Of a stretch of DNA of 64,000 nt, positions 12,065 to 24,700 are shown piece by piece. Origin of the DNA: Catonia carolina (Eukaryota > Arthropoda > Insecta > Hemiptera > Achilidae). The stretch spans positions 240,828,538-240,892,537 of the forward strand of contig JAQMRL010000001.1 in assembly GCA_035578175.1 (NCBI GenBank). The letters run 5' to 3'. Below the pieces are notes generated by a model. That model saw only the letters and a program-made list of their open reading frames with translations, was not told the DNA's origin and did not search any database. Positions within the stretch are counted from its first letter, which is position 1. Each line of letters begins with the position of its first letter. A program made the translations under genes and the position numbers.

Positions 12065-13530
12065 AGTACGAGTATTGTTTTATTGTTTTTAATACGTAAG
12101 AAATAAAATTTAATTTAAATTTAAATACGATTTAAACCAACACGTCATTTATCGTTATTTGGAGAGCTATCGCTGGGTGGTGTCCTCATCAAAGTCAATA
12201 CGCGGTTAGATTTGTTTTATTTCTTTTATTTTTGTTAATTTAGTTGTGAACGTTTTTGTTAATTGTTCTTCTACAGTTAGTTGCAAAATAAATAAAGTAA
12301 AAAAAAATACGTAAGAAACTTGTAGGTAATTGTGAATACTCTTGTTTTGTACGCATCAAGAGATGTTTCGGATTGGAAGGGCTGTAATCAAGCTACATTA
12401 TAACTAAAGTTAACTTTAATATATAGTTAATATTTTTTAAATTAATATTAAAAAAGTGAACAATTAATTTCAATCAAACAGGTAACAAAATTTTAAATTT
12501 TATTGTTATTTTTCTCTTTTAAAAACTACATGGATTTAGGACATCTTTTACAGTTCAACCGAACGTTCTATTTTATAGCGTCTTGACCGTCCATAGGAAA
12601 AGAGACTATCATCACCCAAGTCAAAAGTGAAGATATGAGTTCATTACAGCGAATTTAATGCTGAAAACAATGATATTTTTACTTTTTTGTACCATTATTT
12701 ATAAAAAATCCCCGAATTTAAAAATGAAGTTTAAGGAAAACTTGTTTTCGGTAAATTACAAATAAATTGGTTCAATATTTTAGTGATAAAATAATAGTAT
12801 AATGCTATTAGTATTTACTTTCCTTTGTCAGATGTTATGTCTTACTTATGTAAAATTTTGTGCTGAATCCAGTGATTTCTTCAAATAATTGATATTTGAA
12901 ATAGTTAAAATCCTGTAGCATATTTTTTGAGATTATATCAAATGAAAAATTCACGGTCGGACAAAAAAATTGAAAAATTTATTGTAATTTTAACATAAGA
13001 CACAGGACCGTCATTCAGGTAGTAGTAGCTACAAGTATCCCTTTACGTTAGTAACAAAACTTTGCATCCAGTTATGCAAATACATTTCGTTCAAAATTCA
13101 ATCGAATACCTATACACACTTCCACAACAAGTTTCAAGAATAAGATTATCTACTTTTACGTTCATGTTCTATCAAAAGCATTACAAATTTTTTTTCTCTC
13201 TTTAAACAAATTGAATTAGTAATTGAAATAACACTAAGGAAATTAATCTAAAAAATAAAAGAATAAAATTACAATGATACTAGAAATAGGCCTAAACAAA
13301 AATTTACATTCAGACAATTTTATTCATTTCCTAGTTAAGTGAGGAGGCACCACTTGATGCTGGAGGAGAGACATGCTAGTTTAATTCTTTTTTGTCTTTA
13401 ATTTTATTACGGTACTGTACAGTGAGCTGCTTAATTTCTGTATATGATATTTAAATGGCTGTGGGGAATTTCACTTTAAGGAGAAGAGGTAACCAGTGGT
13501 ACTTTCTCCGTTTCAAACTTCGGGTATTTT
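12065..13530. other. Non-coding stretch
   Basis: No coding signal. ATTACGGTACTGTACA at about 13408 recurs near 6586, a hint of another small repeat. Confidence 0.45.
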
Positions 13531-13534
13531 TCGT

Positions 13535-13760
13535 TATTCAGACCAAGAGGTCGCTACTCAATTTTTGCTTTAAACGTCGCACAGTTAGGAAGTTCCTTGT
13601 AGCTAGATCACGGGCTAGTTGGTTCGGAGAGTTATCTACTTTTTCGTGAAATATACTGTATACGGACGCGGTTAGCTCCTTTACTGTCGTAATTTTGAAA
13701 TGGTCGTGGAGGGTTTTATTGCTTACATAAACGAGCGCCAGAAGCAAGTCTTAAGAATTT
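13535..13760 (-). pseudogene. Jockey-like RT C-terminal fragment
   Basis: The minus frame 13747-13538 reads YVSNKTLHDHFKITTVKELT, then HEKVDNSPNQLARDLATRNF and VRRLKQK, homologous to the N..LH.D..I.TV.E....Y...H..PN.LAR.L....RRLKR end of jockey proteins. Confidence 0.7.
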
Positions 13761-13780
13761 TGATTGAAAGGCCTGGATCG

Positions 13781-13804
13781 AATGAATCCTGAATCCTGAA
13801 TCCT
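13781..13804. repeat. Short tandem (TGAATCC)3
   Basis: AATGAATCCTGAATCCTGAATCC: three 7-bp units just beyond the jockey fragment at 13.5-13.8 kb. Confidence 0.7.
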
Positions 13805-15130
13805 GGTTGAGAGGGCTGAGAAGCCCTATGATGGCGACATCGTGTTAAGGAACACCTGGTCGCTCGGGGAACAATTTTACCGAATAATTGCAACCTCATG
13901 AAATTTAGGGGGAATTTTATAGTTTAAAATTAGGAAATAGGATTCTGGCTCTTGCGGGATTGGGACTGGGACTTCAAAGGAGGTAATGTATTTCAAGAAG
14001 TTACTCGTGGATGAAAATTTATATTAAGGGACAAGTGGGTTTAAGAGCGGCTCTTTTCTTTTTTTTTTTGTTTCAGTGGCCTTTTTCAGTTATGTGGGAG
14101 TTTTATTGTCTTGTTTTATTGTCTCGACTTTAAATTACTCTCTGCCGCTATTCCAAAGAGCTGGACACCATAAGTCCAGATTGGTCCAGGTTGATTTGAT
14201 AAATAAATAAATTCTATTCAAAATTCAGAAGATTTTTAATAAAAATTCTTTGGGGGGGGCAATAATGGAGGCCCTACCTATAATTGAGCTTAATGAAAAA
14301 TTACTCGATAATTTTATAAAATTTAAATTTAGAATTTCTTTTCATCGGCTATATTTTTATAAACGTGAAATAACATTCTCAAATTTCAACAGACTTAAAT
14401 TTTTAAAACCCATCATTTATTTTCAGCCGTTTAAATAGTAGTTTTTAATAATAGCCCTTGCCTATTTTATTATTGTATAAAAGCACTATACTATAGTACA
14501 TTTTTCAGTCATGGTTTCATCCCGAGAGTTTGCGTACAAGTAAATAATCTTTAACAATTTTATTTTATGACATATTTTATGTTCCGTACGTACGTATTGC
14601 TAACTGCTTTTAAATTACAGTATTTTTACTATCTTACATACGTAAAGTTATTTATTTAAAGTTTAATATTATAAGAATAAACATTCTTGATTCACAATCT
14701 TAACAACTTTTGTATATTTAATAATGACACAAATTTTATGAAAATACACCAAAGTTTATATGATTTTAACATCACAATAACTTAAAATAAATAACTTAAT
14801 TTAAAAGACTGATGTATCACATAAAAAGTCAGTACCATCTTTTATGATTGATTATAATTTAAAATTAATTTATATCCTGTTAAGAATTCTACCAAAAATG
14901 TTATGTAGAAGAATAAATAGCTAAAAGTAAATTTAACGGCTCTAGCAAACGAAAATTTATAAACAATCAAAATCTTATTTTGAAACAGTAAAATTATATG
15001 AATTCTTGAAACCTTTTTAAGCTAAAAGAGTCACAAGGTTTGTCCTATATTTTCAATTTTATAATTTAAACCCATTATTGAAGTTTACGGAAGTCCACGT
15101 ACTAAAGAAAAATTTTGAATTCTTCTACTG
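13805..15130. other. Non-coding stretch
   Basis: The first 400 bp are less AT-rich and may be further LINE sequence, but no motif was recognised; the rest is AT-rich. Confidence 0.4.
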
Positions 15131-15132
15131 CT

Positions 15133-15290
15133 GCCGGCCACATTGGTGTAGTTGGTACCGTGCTCGCCTCTCATCATGCGGTCTTGGGCTCAAATCCCAT
15201 TCAGGCACGGCATATTTTCATACGTTACAAAAATCATTTCACCCTTTACCGTCTGCATTAGCAGTAATTGCAGAACAGCAAACATTTTTT
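15133..15290 (+). repeat. tRNA-derived SINE family B
   Basis: The head GCCGGCCACATTGGTGTAGT holds an A-box-like TGGTGTAGTTGGTACCGTGC, and the B box reads GGGCTCAAATCCC. The body CATATTTTCATACGTTAC and TTAGCAGTAATTGCAGAAC recurs at 47 kb. A cloverleaf acceptor stem does not close, so this is a SINE head, not a tRNA gene. Confidence 0.65.
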
Positions 15291-15599
15291 TTTAAACAAA
15301 AAAAAAATCTTCTACTACTACAAATAATATTGCTGTCACTCTATGTTTTTGTCTTTTAACTATTTATTTACATAATATACATGCTAATCCACTTTTTGTC
15401 TCTTTTGTTCATAAAAATAAAATAATTTTTCAATAAAATTACTTACTATAATAACAACAATTAGAAGAAAATAAAACAAAAATTTCCCACGAACAAATAG
15501 TTCAGCAAAACTTGATCAAAAATATTATTTACTATTAAATTAAAATAAGGAGCAGGAAAAAACTCAATTTCGTCTGCAAACTTCGTCTGACTTCAAGGG

Positions 15600-16075
15600 A
15601 TTTTATGTCAACAATACTTCTCATCGTCTCCGAATAAAACAGTAAAGGGCATGAAATCCATATTTTTTGTAATACAGGAGACGCAATAGTCTATTTTGAA
15701 TTTTTTCAGATGATGGGGATTCCACACAATTACAACACATTCTAACCTGCTTCTAACTAGAGCTTCAAGTAGCCTTATCGGGACCTGAATTCCATCAAAC
15801 TGCTTCGTATTTCTAAATATAAACCCAAGTAACCTATAACCATTATTCACAATCATATGGATGTGTTGCTTGAATGTTAACTTCTGTCAATTAGCACCCC
15901 TAAATCACGGATCTCATGGACTAAATCCAATTTTTATTTTTTTACAGAGTAATCAAAGATATGGAAATTAATTTGGTTGGAAAATATCATATATTTATAT
16001 TTTTTAATGTTTAATTCTAAATTATTTTTTCGCACCATAAATTTACAGTATCCAAGTCTTTTTGAAGAAACTAGA
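15600..16075 (-). pseudogene. Jockey-like reverse transcriptase fragment
   Basis: From 16075 downward on the minus strand: LQKDLDTVNLWCEKNNLELN, KKYKYMIFSNQ, IRDLGVLIDRS, then the frame 15856-15608 GYRLLGFIFRNTKQFDGIQV, LLEALVRSRLECVVIVWNPH. This is the thumb region of jockey-type LINE reverse transcriptases. Several stops; no endonuclease or catalytic region. Confidence 0.8.
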
Positions 16076-16429
16076 TTTTAACTAGATTCTTTTTGGTTTA
16101 AACAGATTCTTTGTTAACCGACTTCGTCTAGACCGATCGGAAATCGATTAAGTGAAAAAGACGGTCAAAAGGGAGTGATTTTAAATTTTTTTATTGTTTA
16201 CTTACAATTATAATTAACAATAATTAAATATGAAACATTAGCTTTATGTACATTTGTATGATTTTACTTGAGTAAACAACACATCTGAAACATCTGAAAA
16301 TACTTAATTGCAGTACAATGTCAATATAGTAAAAATATATAAATTATTGAGATCGACAGCTTTTTACTTTTTTACAAAATACTTCTCTTGTTATCTTATA
16401 GTATTGTTGGGCCTGTACAGTGTTTCACA

Positions 16430-16680
16430 ATAACAAATGTACTATGGTGACGATGATACAAATGATAACATGAATGACATGAGGAATCAGACCACCCATT
16501 GATGGAGCTTCTACGTTTGTGTTTATGTAATTTTGTATTAATGTTTATAGGTATATTTTAATGATCTGAATTTTAAGTTAGCAATAAATCTGCTCTTTTT
16601 AGACTTTAGCCCTGTAAAATCATTGAGCTAATAGTCCGGATTAGTTCGTTTTTTTTGTGTAGCTAATTTTTCGTGGAAAT
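16430..16680 (+). repeat. Dispersed repeat G, copy 2
   Basis: GATACAAATGATAACATGAA, GACCACCCATTGATGGAGCT, GCAATAAATCTG and GGATTAGTTCG match copy 1 with substitutions and small gaps. Confidence 0.6.
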
Positions 16681-17751
16681 ATTCATTTAATAAATTTATA
16701 TAACTTTTGACAAACGAACAAATATATTTATTAAAATTTTCCGGTTAAATAATTTTATAAATAATATATTAAGTATATTATACTTTCCTTATTGGTTTTA
16801 CATGTTAATATTGTTTAGCTTACAAGAACGAAGTTTCCTAAATAGTTTAAAACAAATTTTTTAAAACCTTCATTATTTCTTACATTTATTAGATTGTAAA
16901 TTTACAATGTAATTTTAAATTAATCAATAAAAAAATTGTTATATTCTTCTGGTTTTAGTGCTTAAAACATTTGATATAAAAACAAAACTATCTGTAATAA
17001 AAGCACCATTTAATTACAATCTGTATCTGAAACAACCTTTAACTCTATCAACGCAGCTTTTTATGCAATTTATAAAAGATAAAATATATAATATTAACCT
17101 CGCTAACAACTACAGTTATTTTTAATTATTTGTAAGTAATTTATTATGCCATATTTATATTTTATGGCTAAAGACCGTATAAACTGAGTAGATTTATTTT
17201 CTGTTAATTGTAGGCCTGCAAATAAATTCATATTTTAAATCAATATTTATTTAATGTGTGTTTATTTTTTAATGTTTTCTATTTTGGTGAAAATTCCGAA
17301 GATTTATATATATATACACACACACATATATTTATATTATGAAGTGCTTTCGTAATGAACAAAATAAATAACTGTATTTTTAACTAAGTTACAAGTTACA
17401 TCTGTACCAGATTTATACCAAATTAAATTTTTAATGTAATCTTGGGCATTATTTAGACAGATGGTTAACGTAGAATATACACATAAGGAACAAATTACTA
17501 AAAATAACAGACTGAAATAATTACTTTTCTCCAAGCTTCAAACGTATAATTGTTAAATATTTATTCGTTGGAAATATTTAAAAATATATATTTAATCATT
17601 TACAGTATTTACGATGTTTAGAATAATAGTTAAAATTAATATAACCAGTATAATTTAATTTTAGATAACTGAAAAATAATATTCAGATTTTAAAAGATCA
17701 AACTGTTTAAAATAAATAAAATAAAATGGATAAAACATGCAATTTAAAAGA

Positions 17752-18062
17752 GGATTGTTGAAACTTTTAGTAGTGCCCAAAGTCCTTATGGATCACGTAA
17801 TCGGTTCCCTTCTACTTGTTTTCATTTTTTAGTATTTCCTGGATATCCGCATACTTTGGGATGTGAACTATAATCGGGCTGTTGTCAATAGGTTTTCCCA
17901 ACTGGTGGGCGCGATTTATCACTTGGTTAAGTCCCAGAGTACCCTAATAATGTTTTCAAGAACTACCCTGCTCTCCATATCTTTATTGTATTTTATGCCA
18001 CGGAAGATCAAGTTATTCCGTCTCGACCGATCCTCCAGACGACCGGGTAGGTCATGCTGGCA
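17752..18062 (-). pseudogene. LINE ORF1 (L1-type RNA-binding domain) fragment
   Basis: On the minus strand one frame reads PGRLEDRSRRNNLIFRGIKY, NKDMESRVVLENIIRVLWDL and a stop; after a shift the next reads NQVINRAHQLGKPIDNSPII and VHIPKYADIQEILKNENK. The LEDRSRRNNL...GI and RxHxLGK...PIIV motifs are those of the L1-type ORF1 RNA-binding domain used by some insect LINEs. No other ORF1 was seen in the window. Confidence 0.75.
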
Positions 18063-18220
18063 AGTGTTTTAAGTATAATAAGGAACACAACAAAGTGAAT
18101 TAGTATATTGTATTTCTTAGTTTAATTAATTAATGGTTTGGTTTGCTATATTTTGTGTGTGCTATTTTGTATTTTTTCTTTTCTTTTGTTTGTAAACTTT
18201 AATGGTAAATAAAAACACGA

Positions 18221-18244
18221 TTATTATTATTATTATTATTATTA
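18221..18244. repeat. (TTA)8 microsatellite
   Basis: Eight uninterrupted TTA units follow AATAAAAACACGA. Confidence 0.9.
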
Positions 18245-18497
18245 GTGCTGAAACGTACGTTTTAGTATCAACTCAAAAAAAAATTCATAAATATGGGTAT
18301 GTTAGTAAATTGAAATAATTAACATTGGATAATATTGGCTTTATAAATGTAATGAACAAATACATTCAATTTATTAATACCTACACTAGAAAAAAAGCTG
18401 CATTATTAAATTTCGATGAAACTGAACAATTCTATTTTGATAACTTTATAAAAACAAAGTTAAGTGTTTTCTAAGATAACTTAATTTTTTAATCTAA

Positions 18498-18605
18498 GGT
18501 GCGTACGTTGCAATCTGTTCAATTAAGGACAATAAGGAACCCATGAACCAATGAAATGAGGATGATGTGTATGACGTGTAAATGAGGTGTAGTCATGTAC
18601 ACATA
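18498..18605 (-). repeat. SINE family A, 3' half
   Basis: On the minus strand it matches only the body from GTGTACATGACTACACCTC to CAACGTACGCACC; the tRNA-like head is absent, a normal 5' truncation. Confidence 0.65.
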
Positions 18606-18609
18606 AATA

Positions 18610-21075
18610 AATTTTTATTAGATAAATTAAAAGAAAACTGAAAGAATTTGTAAAAGAAAAAAATTACACCTGGCAGTCTAAAAAGCGATCAAAATTATCC
18701 ACGTTTAAAAACCTCTTAACGTACAAATTGTTTTAGTTACAAACTTTCATAGCACTTTTATTGAAACGTCTAAGTTGGTCGGCCTCAAATCTCTTATCCA
18801 CTGAACGTAAACTCGAATCAACAAGGATATCACTATCTCACACAGGTCATACCTCGAAATGGTTTCTTCTTTTTGTTAATAGTACATGATTTAAAAAAAT
18901 TTGTATTACCTTGCTTAAACTACATTCACACTGAAATTTGAAAGTAAACTTTAAACTAAACTAATATTTAGTTATAAGAGTTTGTTACATTGATACTTTC
19001 TAACTTTTTGATAAAATTATCTATTAATAAAATTTGTAAACAATGTATATAAAGGAACAATAAAAGAATTTACTTACAAGTCAATGCTTCAACTGATTTG
19101 GATCTATGGTACTCAAATTCAAGTCAGTTATTTCACGAATACAGTGTTTCCAAATTTCTTACGACTTACTGAAAATTCCCCGAGTTAAGTATCCAGTAAA
19201 ACATTTATGATGACTTACGTCAACGAGAAATTTCAAAAATTACACCTTAGGTTCCGACAGACTTCAAAATCATAACAAAATTATTTACGTAATATATAAA
19301 TATTCCTGATTTACCAGATATCCCATAAAAATTCTGAAATATATTTGGATTTGATATTATAATATATATTAACACAACACTAATAGCAAAAATTAAATTC
19401 AAAATTTTAATTAAACGCAATTTTTTTTTTTTTTGGAGCAATGTTTCTTGGTGGTATTTTCTTTTTTAATACATCGACACCATTTTATTACTATTATTTT
19501 TTATTTAATACGTACTCTGATCATTGAAAAATTATATTCAATAGTTAAAAAACTTAACGTGAAATTATTTTATTGCCAATTTAACGTTGCATCAACTATT
19601 AAATCATTAGTGACCAGATTACAGGAGTTATATTAAAAAAAAAAAAAACTAGCTAACTTATATATTACAGGAAAAAATTAAACATTTGGATTTTTCATAG
19701 AAAATCTTGTGTATGTATGTCTTACAATAAAATGTGATACGTACAACCTGAATATAATACAATAAATGAAAAATATTTATAATAGTAAATTTTCTTAAAA
19801 TTTTTAATGAAATGGGATTTACATATAGCACTTTTAAGAGGCTAAAATTTGGCCATACTCATAAAATTACAATTATTTAATACATAATTATTTCAGGTAC
19901 CCGTACATCACACTGAATTATTTCATTATTTTCGTTAATTTCATGGCACAATCTCTGTATTGATTCACTTTCATGCTATGGATTTTCTTCTTTCATCATA
20001 TTCGATAAATGTATTAATAATATTGTGCAGTTGTGAATAAACGAGTAAAATAACATTTCTTAGATTTTCGAACAATCCTGTTTTTAGATTCCACGATATC
20101 TAATAGTTCAATTCAGACTTAACTATCCAGGCATAATAATTCAGATATTTTCGAAATTTAACTCTAAACATTGGTTTCGATCGTACGCCTGCTTATTTTA
20201 TAAACTGGCTTCTTACTAGCCACCCCATGCACAGAATCGTTAAAATCGCTGTTTCATAAGAGTTTTCAATCAAACTTAAAATACTAATGACTAAATAAAT
20301 CATCTAAGTATTTTGTTTTTGTATTTTCATATAAAACATATTAACTTTGCAAGAAAATTTTTTATTTATCTTCATAACCATAATCCAAACGACAAATAAA
20401 TTTTTTATTCATGTTTTACAAAGATAATTTCATCAAACATTTTAATAAACTTTATTTCTTAATTAATTAATTAAAAATTTCACCGTATTTTACACAGGTA
20501 GTCTACAAGTTTTACAAAAATTTAGAATATTTAGTCGATGGGTTATTTAGTATCAACTCTTGAATTAAGTTATCCCTCCACGAAGACATTTCTCAAAATT
20601 GTTAATTACATTTAGTTTCATTTATTATAAATTTTTAATAATTAAGTGAGGTGTAAAATTTAACATTATGTGTAAATGTTTTATTTTAAATATTTTAATT
20701 TTTATCAATATTTATACTAGTTTTTACGTAAACAGAACAATCAAAATGGAATATAAGATTTAATTTATACTACGAATATGTATTTTTTCCAGGATATTTT
20801 ATCGTTTACTTAGTTTATACTAATTTCATAATAATAATAATATAATAAAGTTGTTTTGGATTCTAGTAAACTTAATTTTACAATACTTGCAATTCAAAAA
20901 TTAATTACTTTGTTATACTGTAGCTTTCTTACAGAACTTATTTAATTTGTTTAATATACATTTTTCAATTCCTAATTAAAATTAAAAGAAGTTAACAAAG
21001 TAATACTCTGCTCATGATAACGTTCTAAAAGTTTAATCGTCTTTTTATTTTGGAATTTTGGTTACACTTAGTTAT
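18610..21075. other. AT-rich ds intron stretch, no gene
   Basis: No open frame with coding character and no cadherin-like sequence in any frame. Confidence 0.5.
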
Positions 21076-21079
21076 TTTA

Positions 21080-21196
21080 AAAAAAATAAGTGTGTATTAC
21101 CGTGTTAAAGTTTTGAGATCTTTACGGGGAATCAAACTGTGGACATGTACTCAAATGACTTAGCACGTTACCACTGTTATACGGAGGCGGCCAGCT
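21080..21196 (-). repeat. tRNA-derived SINE family C
   Basis: On the minus strand GGCCGCCTCCGTATAACAGT leads through GGTAACGTGCTAAG to a B-box-like GTTTGATTCC. Lies inside the ds intron about 500 bp after the donor. Confidence 0.5.
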
Positions 21197-21691
21197 TTCA
21201 ATTTCGGTATCACCTATCATTAATTTTTATTTAACAATATAATATAATCATTGTACCATATAATAATAGTACAACTCGTGTTATTTAAAATTGACTGTAT
21301 CAATCCTTTCTAAATTAATCACTGGTAGTGATCACTAAATAAATACAATTTTCTTAATACATTAATCAAGATAATATCAATTTATTATTATTTAATTAAT
21401 TTACTAGTTTCAAATTAATAAATTAGGGTTATAAAATAATATCTATAACTTTTTAAAACCTGTTTTTAACGTTCATTTTTTAAAGTGTTGCAAATAAAAT
21501 ATTGATCTTATAAATTGTTTTATCCCTGTAATATTATTATTATTAAACGTTATTAAATAAATGTTGAACAACGTTATGGCCTTTTTTAAATTATTTTATT
21601 ATCTTATTATCGCCTAGTATTATTTTCTTCTATTATACGTTAAAACATGCATTAAAATAATAACTTATGTAATTTGTTTATCGATACATTT
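21196..21691. other. Start of the ds intron, no gene seen
   Basis: AT-rich sequence just after the ds donor with scattered A/T runs. No coding signal or clear repeat was found. Confidence 0.5.
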
Positions 21692-21701
21692 CACTGACCT
21701 T
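21692..21701 (-). other. Splice donor ending the ds exon
   Basis: Read on the minus strand the sequence is AAG|GTCAGT, with the last exon base at 21699. The split leaves a whole number of codons from the ATG (phase 0). Reading through gives only SEMYR and a stop, while insect Ds continues here into the end of EC16, so splicing is needed. Confidence 0.85.
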
Positions 21702-24700
21702 TGTTTTTGCGATGCGTGGCTGATTGGTGTTCGTTAAGATGGCGTGTACTTCAACTTCATACCAGTCGGTTCCAGCCTCCCTGTCCAGAACAGCAGCCGT
21801 TGAGAGGATGCCCAACTTGGTGTCCACATCAAACAGGCGGTCCGCTTGTCTTCCTCCTTGCCCTGTCACATTGGTCACATAATATTCTATCTCGGCGAGA
21901 GGATTGTCTCGTACCCTAGCACTCACTGTCAGCACGCTCGTTCCAAGAGGTTCATTTTCGTACACACTACCGGAAGGACTATCCGTTTCGAATTGTGGCC
22001 CGCCAGGACCACGACCCGCCGCTATCACCGTAATGTACGCGTCTGTACTTTTTCTATCCGATTGAACCGCTTCATCTGTCGCTTTTACGGAGATTTGATA
22101 TTTAGGTTCAGGAGATGTAAGTGGTCTACGTAATGTAATATCTCCCGTATTACGATTCAATCGAAACAAATCTAAACTGCCGGATACAAGGTCGTACGTG
22201 ACCAAACCGTTCGTACTGGAATCCAAGTCTCTTGCTGCTACTTTCATTACCCACCCATCTACCGGTAACAGCGCCGCGTTCATCGACACGAATTCTGGTG
22301 CATTATCGTTCGCGTCTTCCACTATTACTGTAACTAGTTTTTCTGCTGATAATCTTGAAGACTCCGGTATAGCCTGATCTGTCGCCACCACCGTCAATCT
22401 AAATGTATCGACTGCTTCTCTATCGATCGGCAATTGTGTATGAATTACCCCTGTTTTCTTATTGATCTGGAAATGCATCATACCTGGATGATAAGAATCT
22501 TCTGGCTCTTGTTTTGATATGGCGTAAGTTATTTTTCCGTTGATACCAGAATCAGGATCTTCAGCTGTAACTGTTACGATGGGAGTATTTATTGGAATGC
22601 ATTCTCTGATTTGACGAACGATGGCAGTGTTAGGAAATGCAGGTGGATTATCGTTACAGTCTTCTACATCGATTCTAAATAATATAGTCGTCGACAGTCT
22701 TGGGTTACCTCCATCAGAGGCGGTTATATTTAACAAATAAGAATCATGTTCTTCGTAATCGAGTTGCTTGTGTAAATATAATGCACCGGATGCAGGATCG
22801 ATCTGAAAAGTATCCTTTCTATTTCCAGCGGAGATTGAAAAAACAACTTCACTATTTACTCCCAAATCGGCATCAGTCGCACGAAACTGTATTAATTTTG
22901 TATTTACAGATGTATTTTCTAACACGGAAATTTTAGAATCTGATTGTGTAAATTCAGGTGCGTTGTCATTTTCGTCCAATATTTCAATAAGTAAAGTAGT
23001 AGTAGATGATAAACGTTTAGCGGTAGGTGCTGCATCTTTTGCCAAAATTGTAAGTACGTAACGTCCGGTTGTCTCTCTATCCAACGCCTTTGCCACTGTT
23101 ACTTGACCCGTTGCTTCATCCATCGAAAATCGACCGTCTTCATTTCCACCACTTAACGTATAAAATACATCTCCGTTTAGTCCTTCATCTAGATCTGTAG
23201 TGAACACTCTCATTACTTGCGTACCGATATTTGAACCCTCTGATATCTGTACACGATAAGGTAACCTAAGAAATTCTGGAGCATTATCATTTACATCGGT
23301 CACTTGTACATTCACTTTTACTTTATCTTTTAATCTTGTCGCACCGTTATCACTCACTACCGCTTCTAATGTTAAGTATGTTTGTCCAGTTGTTTCTAAT
23401 AATTGTTCTCTGTCAAAAACGTGTAATGTTTTAATGAAACCATTTTTAGGATCGATCGCGAAATCGTTCTTCGCATTAGTTAATGAGAATGTAAGTTCCG
23501 CATTCCGTCCTATGTCACGATCTGTAGCAGTCAGTTTACCAACAAATGAATCGGGTGGTTCATTTTCTCTTACTTGAAAAGTGAATGTTGAATTTGTAAA
23601 TTCAGGTCGGTTGTCATTTTCGTCTATAACATGTATAACGACAGGTACAACAGAGCTCCTCGGTGGCACTCCGTGATCACAGGCAGTTACGGCTAGGCTG
23701 TAATAGTCACGGTCTTCACGATCTAATGGACTTTTTACATACATATAACCATCCGGAAACACACCAAACTTTCCTTCCACATTTCCTTCGGTGATTGAAT
23801 AAGAAATACGACCATTTGCACCAAGATCTGCGTCTGTCGCTGCAAGCATAAAAAATCTGTCGTTCATAGGAGTCGATTCCAAAAGCGATGTCTCGTAAGA
23901 AGTGTGATCGAATACAGGTGTGTGATCGTTGACGTCATCCACGATAACATTTACGATGTGTTTTGAAGATAGAGAAGGATGGCCGGAGTCTGATGCCGTT
24001 ACTTCTAATGTGAGTGCTGCACCTGGATCCGCACGTATGGGCTTGTTGAGGTAAATTACTCCCGTAGATTCAACCACTCTAAACTGCTGATCAGGATTAG
24101 AACTAAGAGAATATGTTACACGACTGTTAATGCCGGAGTCTTTATCTCTTGCTCGTGCTAAGTAAACTTCTTGCCCTACTGCAGCGTTTTCTGGAATGTG
24201 TACTTCATCCTTATCTCTAGGAAAAAGCGGTGGGTTGTCATTTTGGTCGAGAATAGAAACGCTAACCGTAGTCTTACCGTACGATAAGCCTGCCCGTGCT
24301 GCTACTGTTAGAGCGTAACTGGCTTGTTGTTCCCTATCTATACGTTTGGCTGTAGTTATCACACCCGTTCTTTCATCTATTCTAAAACTTTTATTAGGGT
24401 CACCGTAAACAATAGAATAACGTTCATTTTGATTAAAGTCAACAGATCGTACTTGCACTCTTCCGACTTCCTTTCCGATTGTAGGCTCTTTCTTATCATG
24501 ATCTTCTGGAATTTGGAAAGAATAACCTCCATACGCATCGAATTCCAATTCTTCTAAATGAGTGTCTTTAATTATTTCTACTATTGCGTCTTCCACTGCT
24601 TTTCTGTCACCCTTATCCTTTGCTGAAATTTTTATTTTATAAATTACTTTCTGAGAATTTATTAACGACACTTTTAAACTAATTACACCGGTTCTGTCGT

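Noticed and set aside
15133..15210. Possible tRNA gene
   Set aside because: A and B boxes fit, but the acceptor stem fails and the same body recurs at 47 kb.
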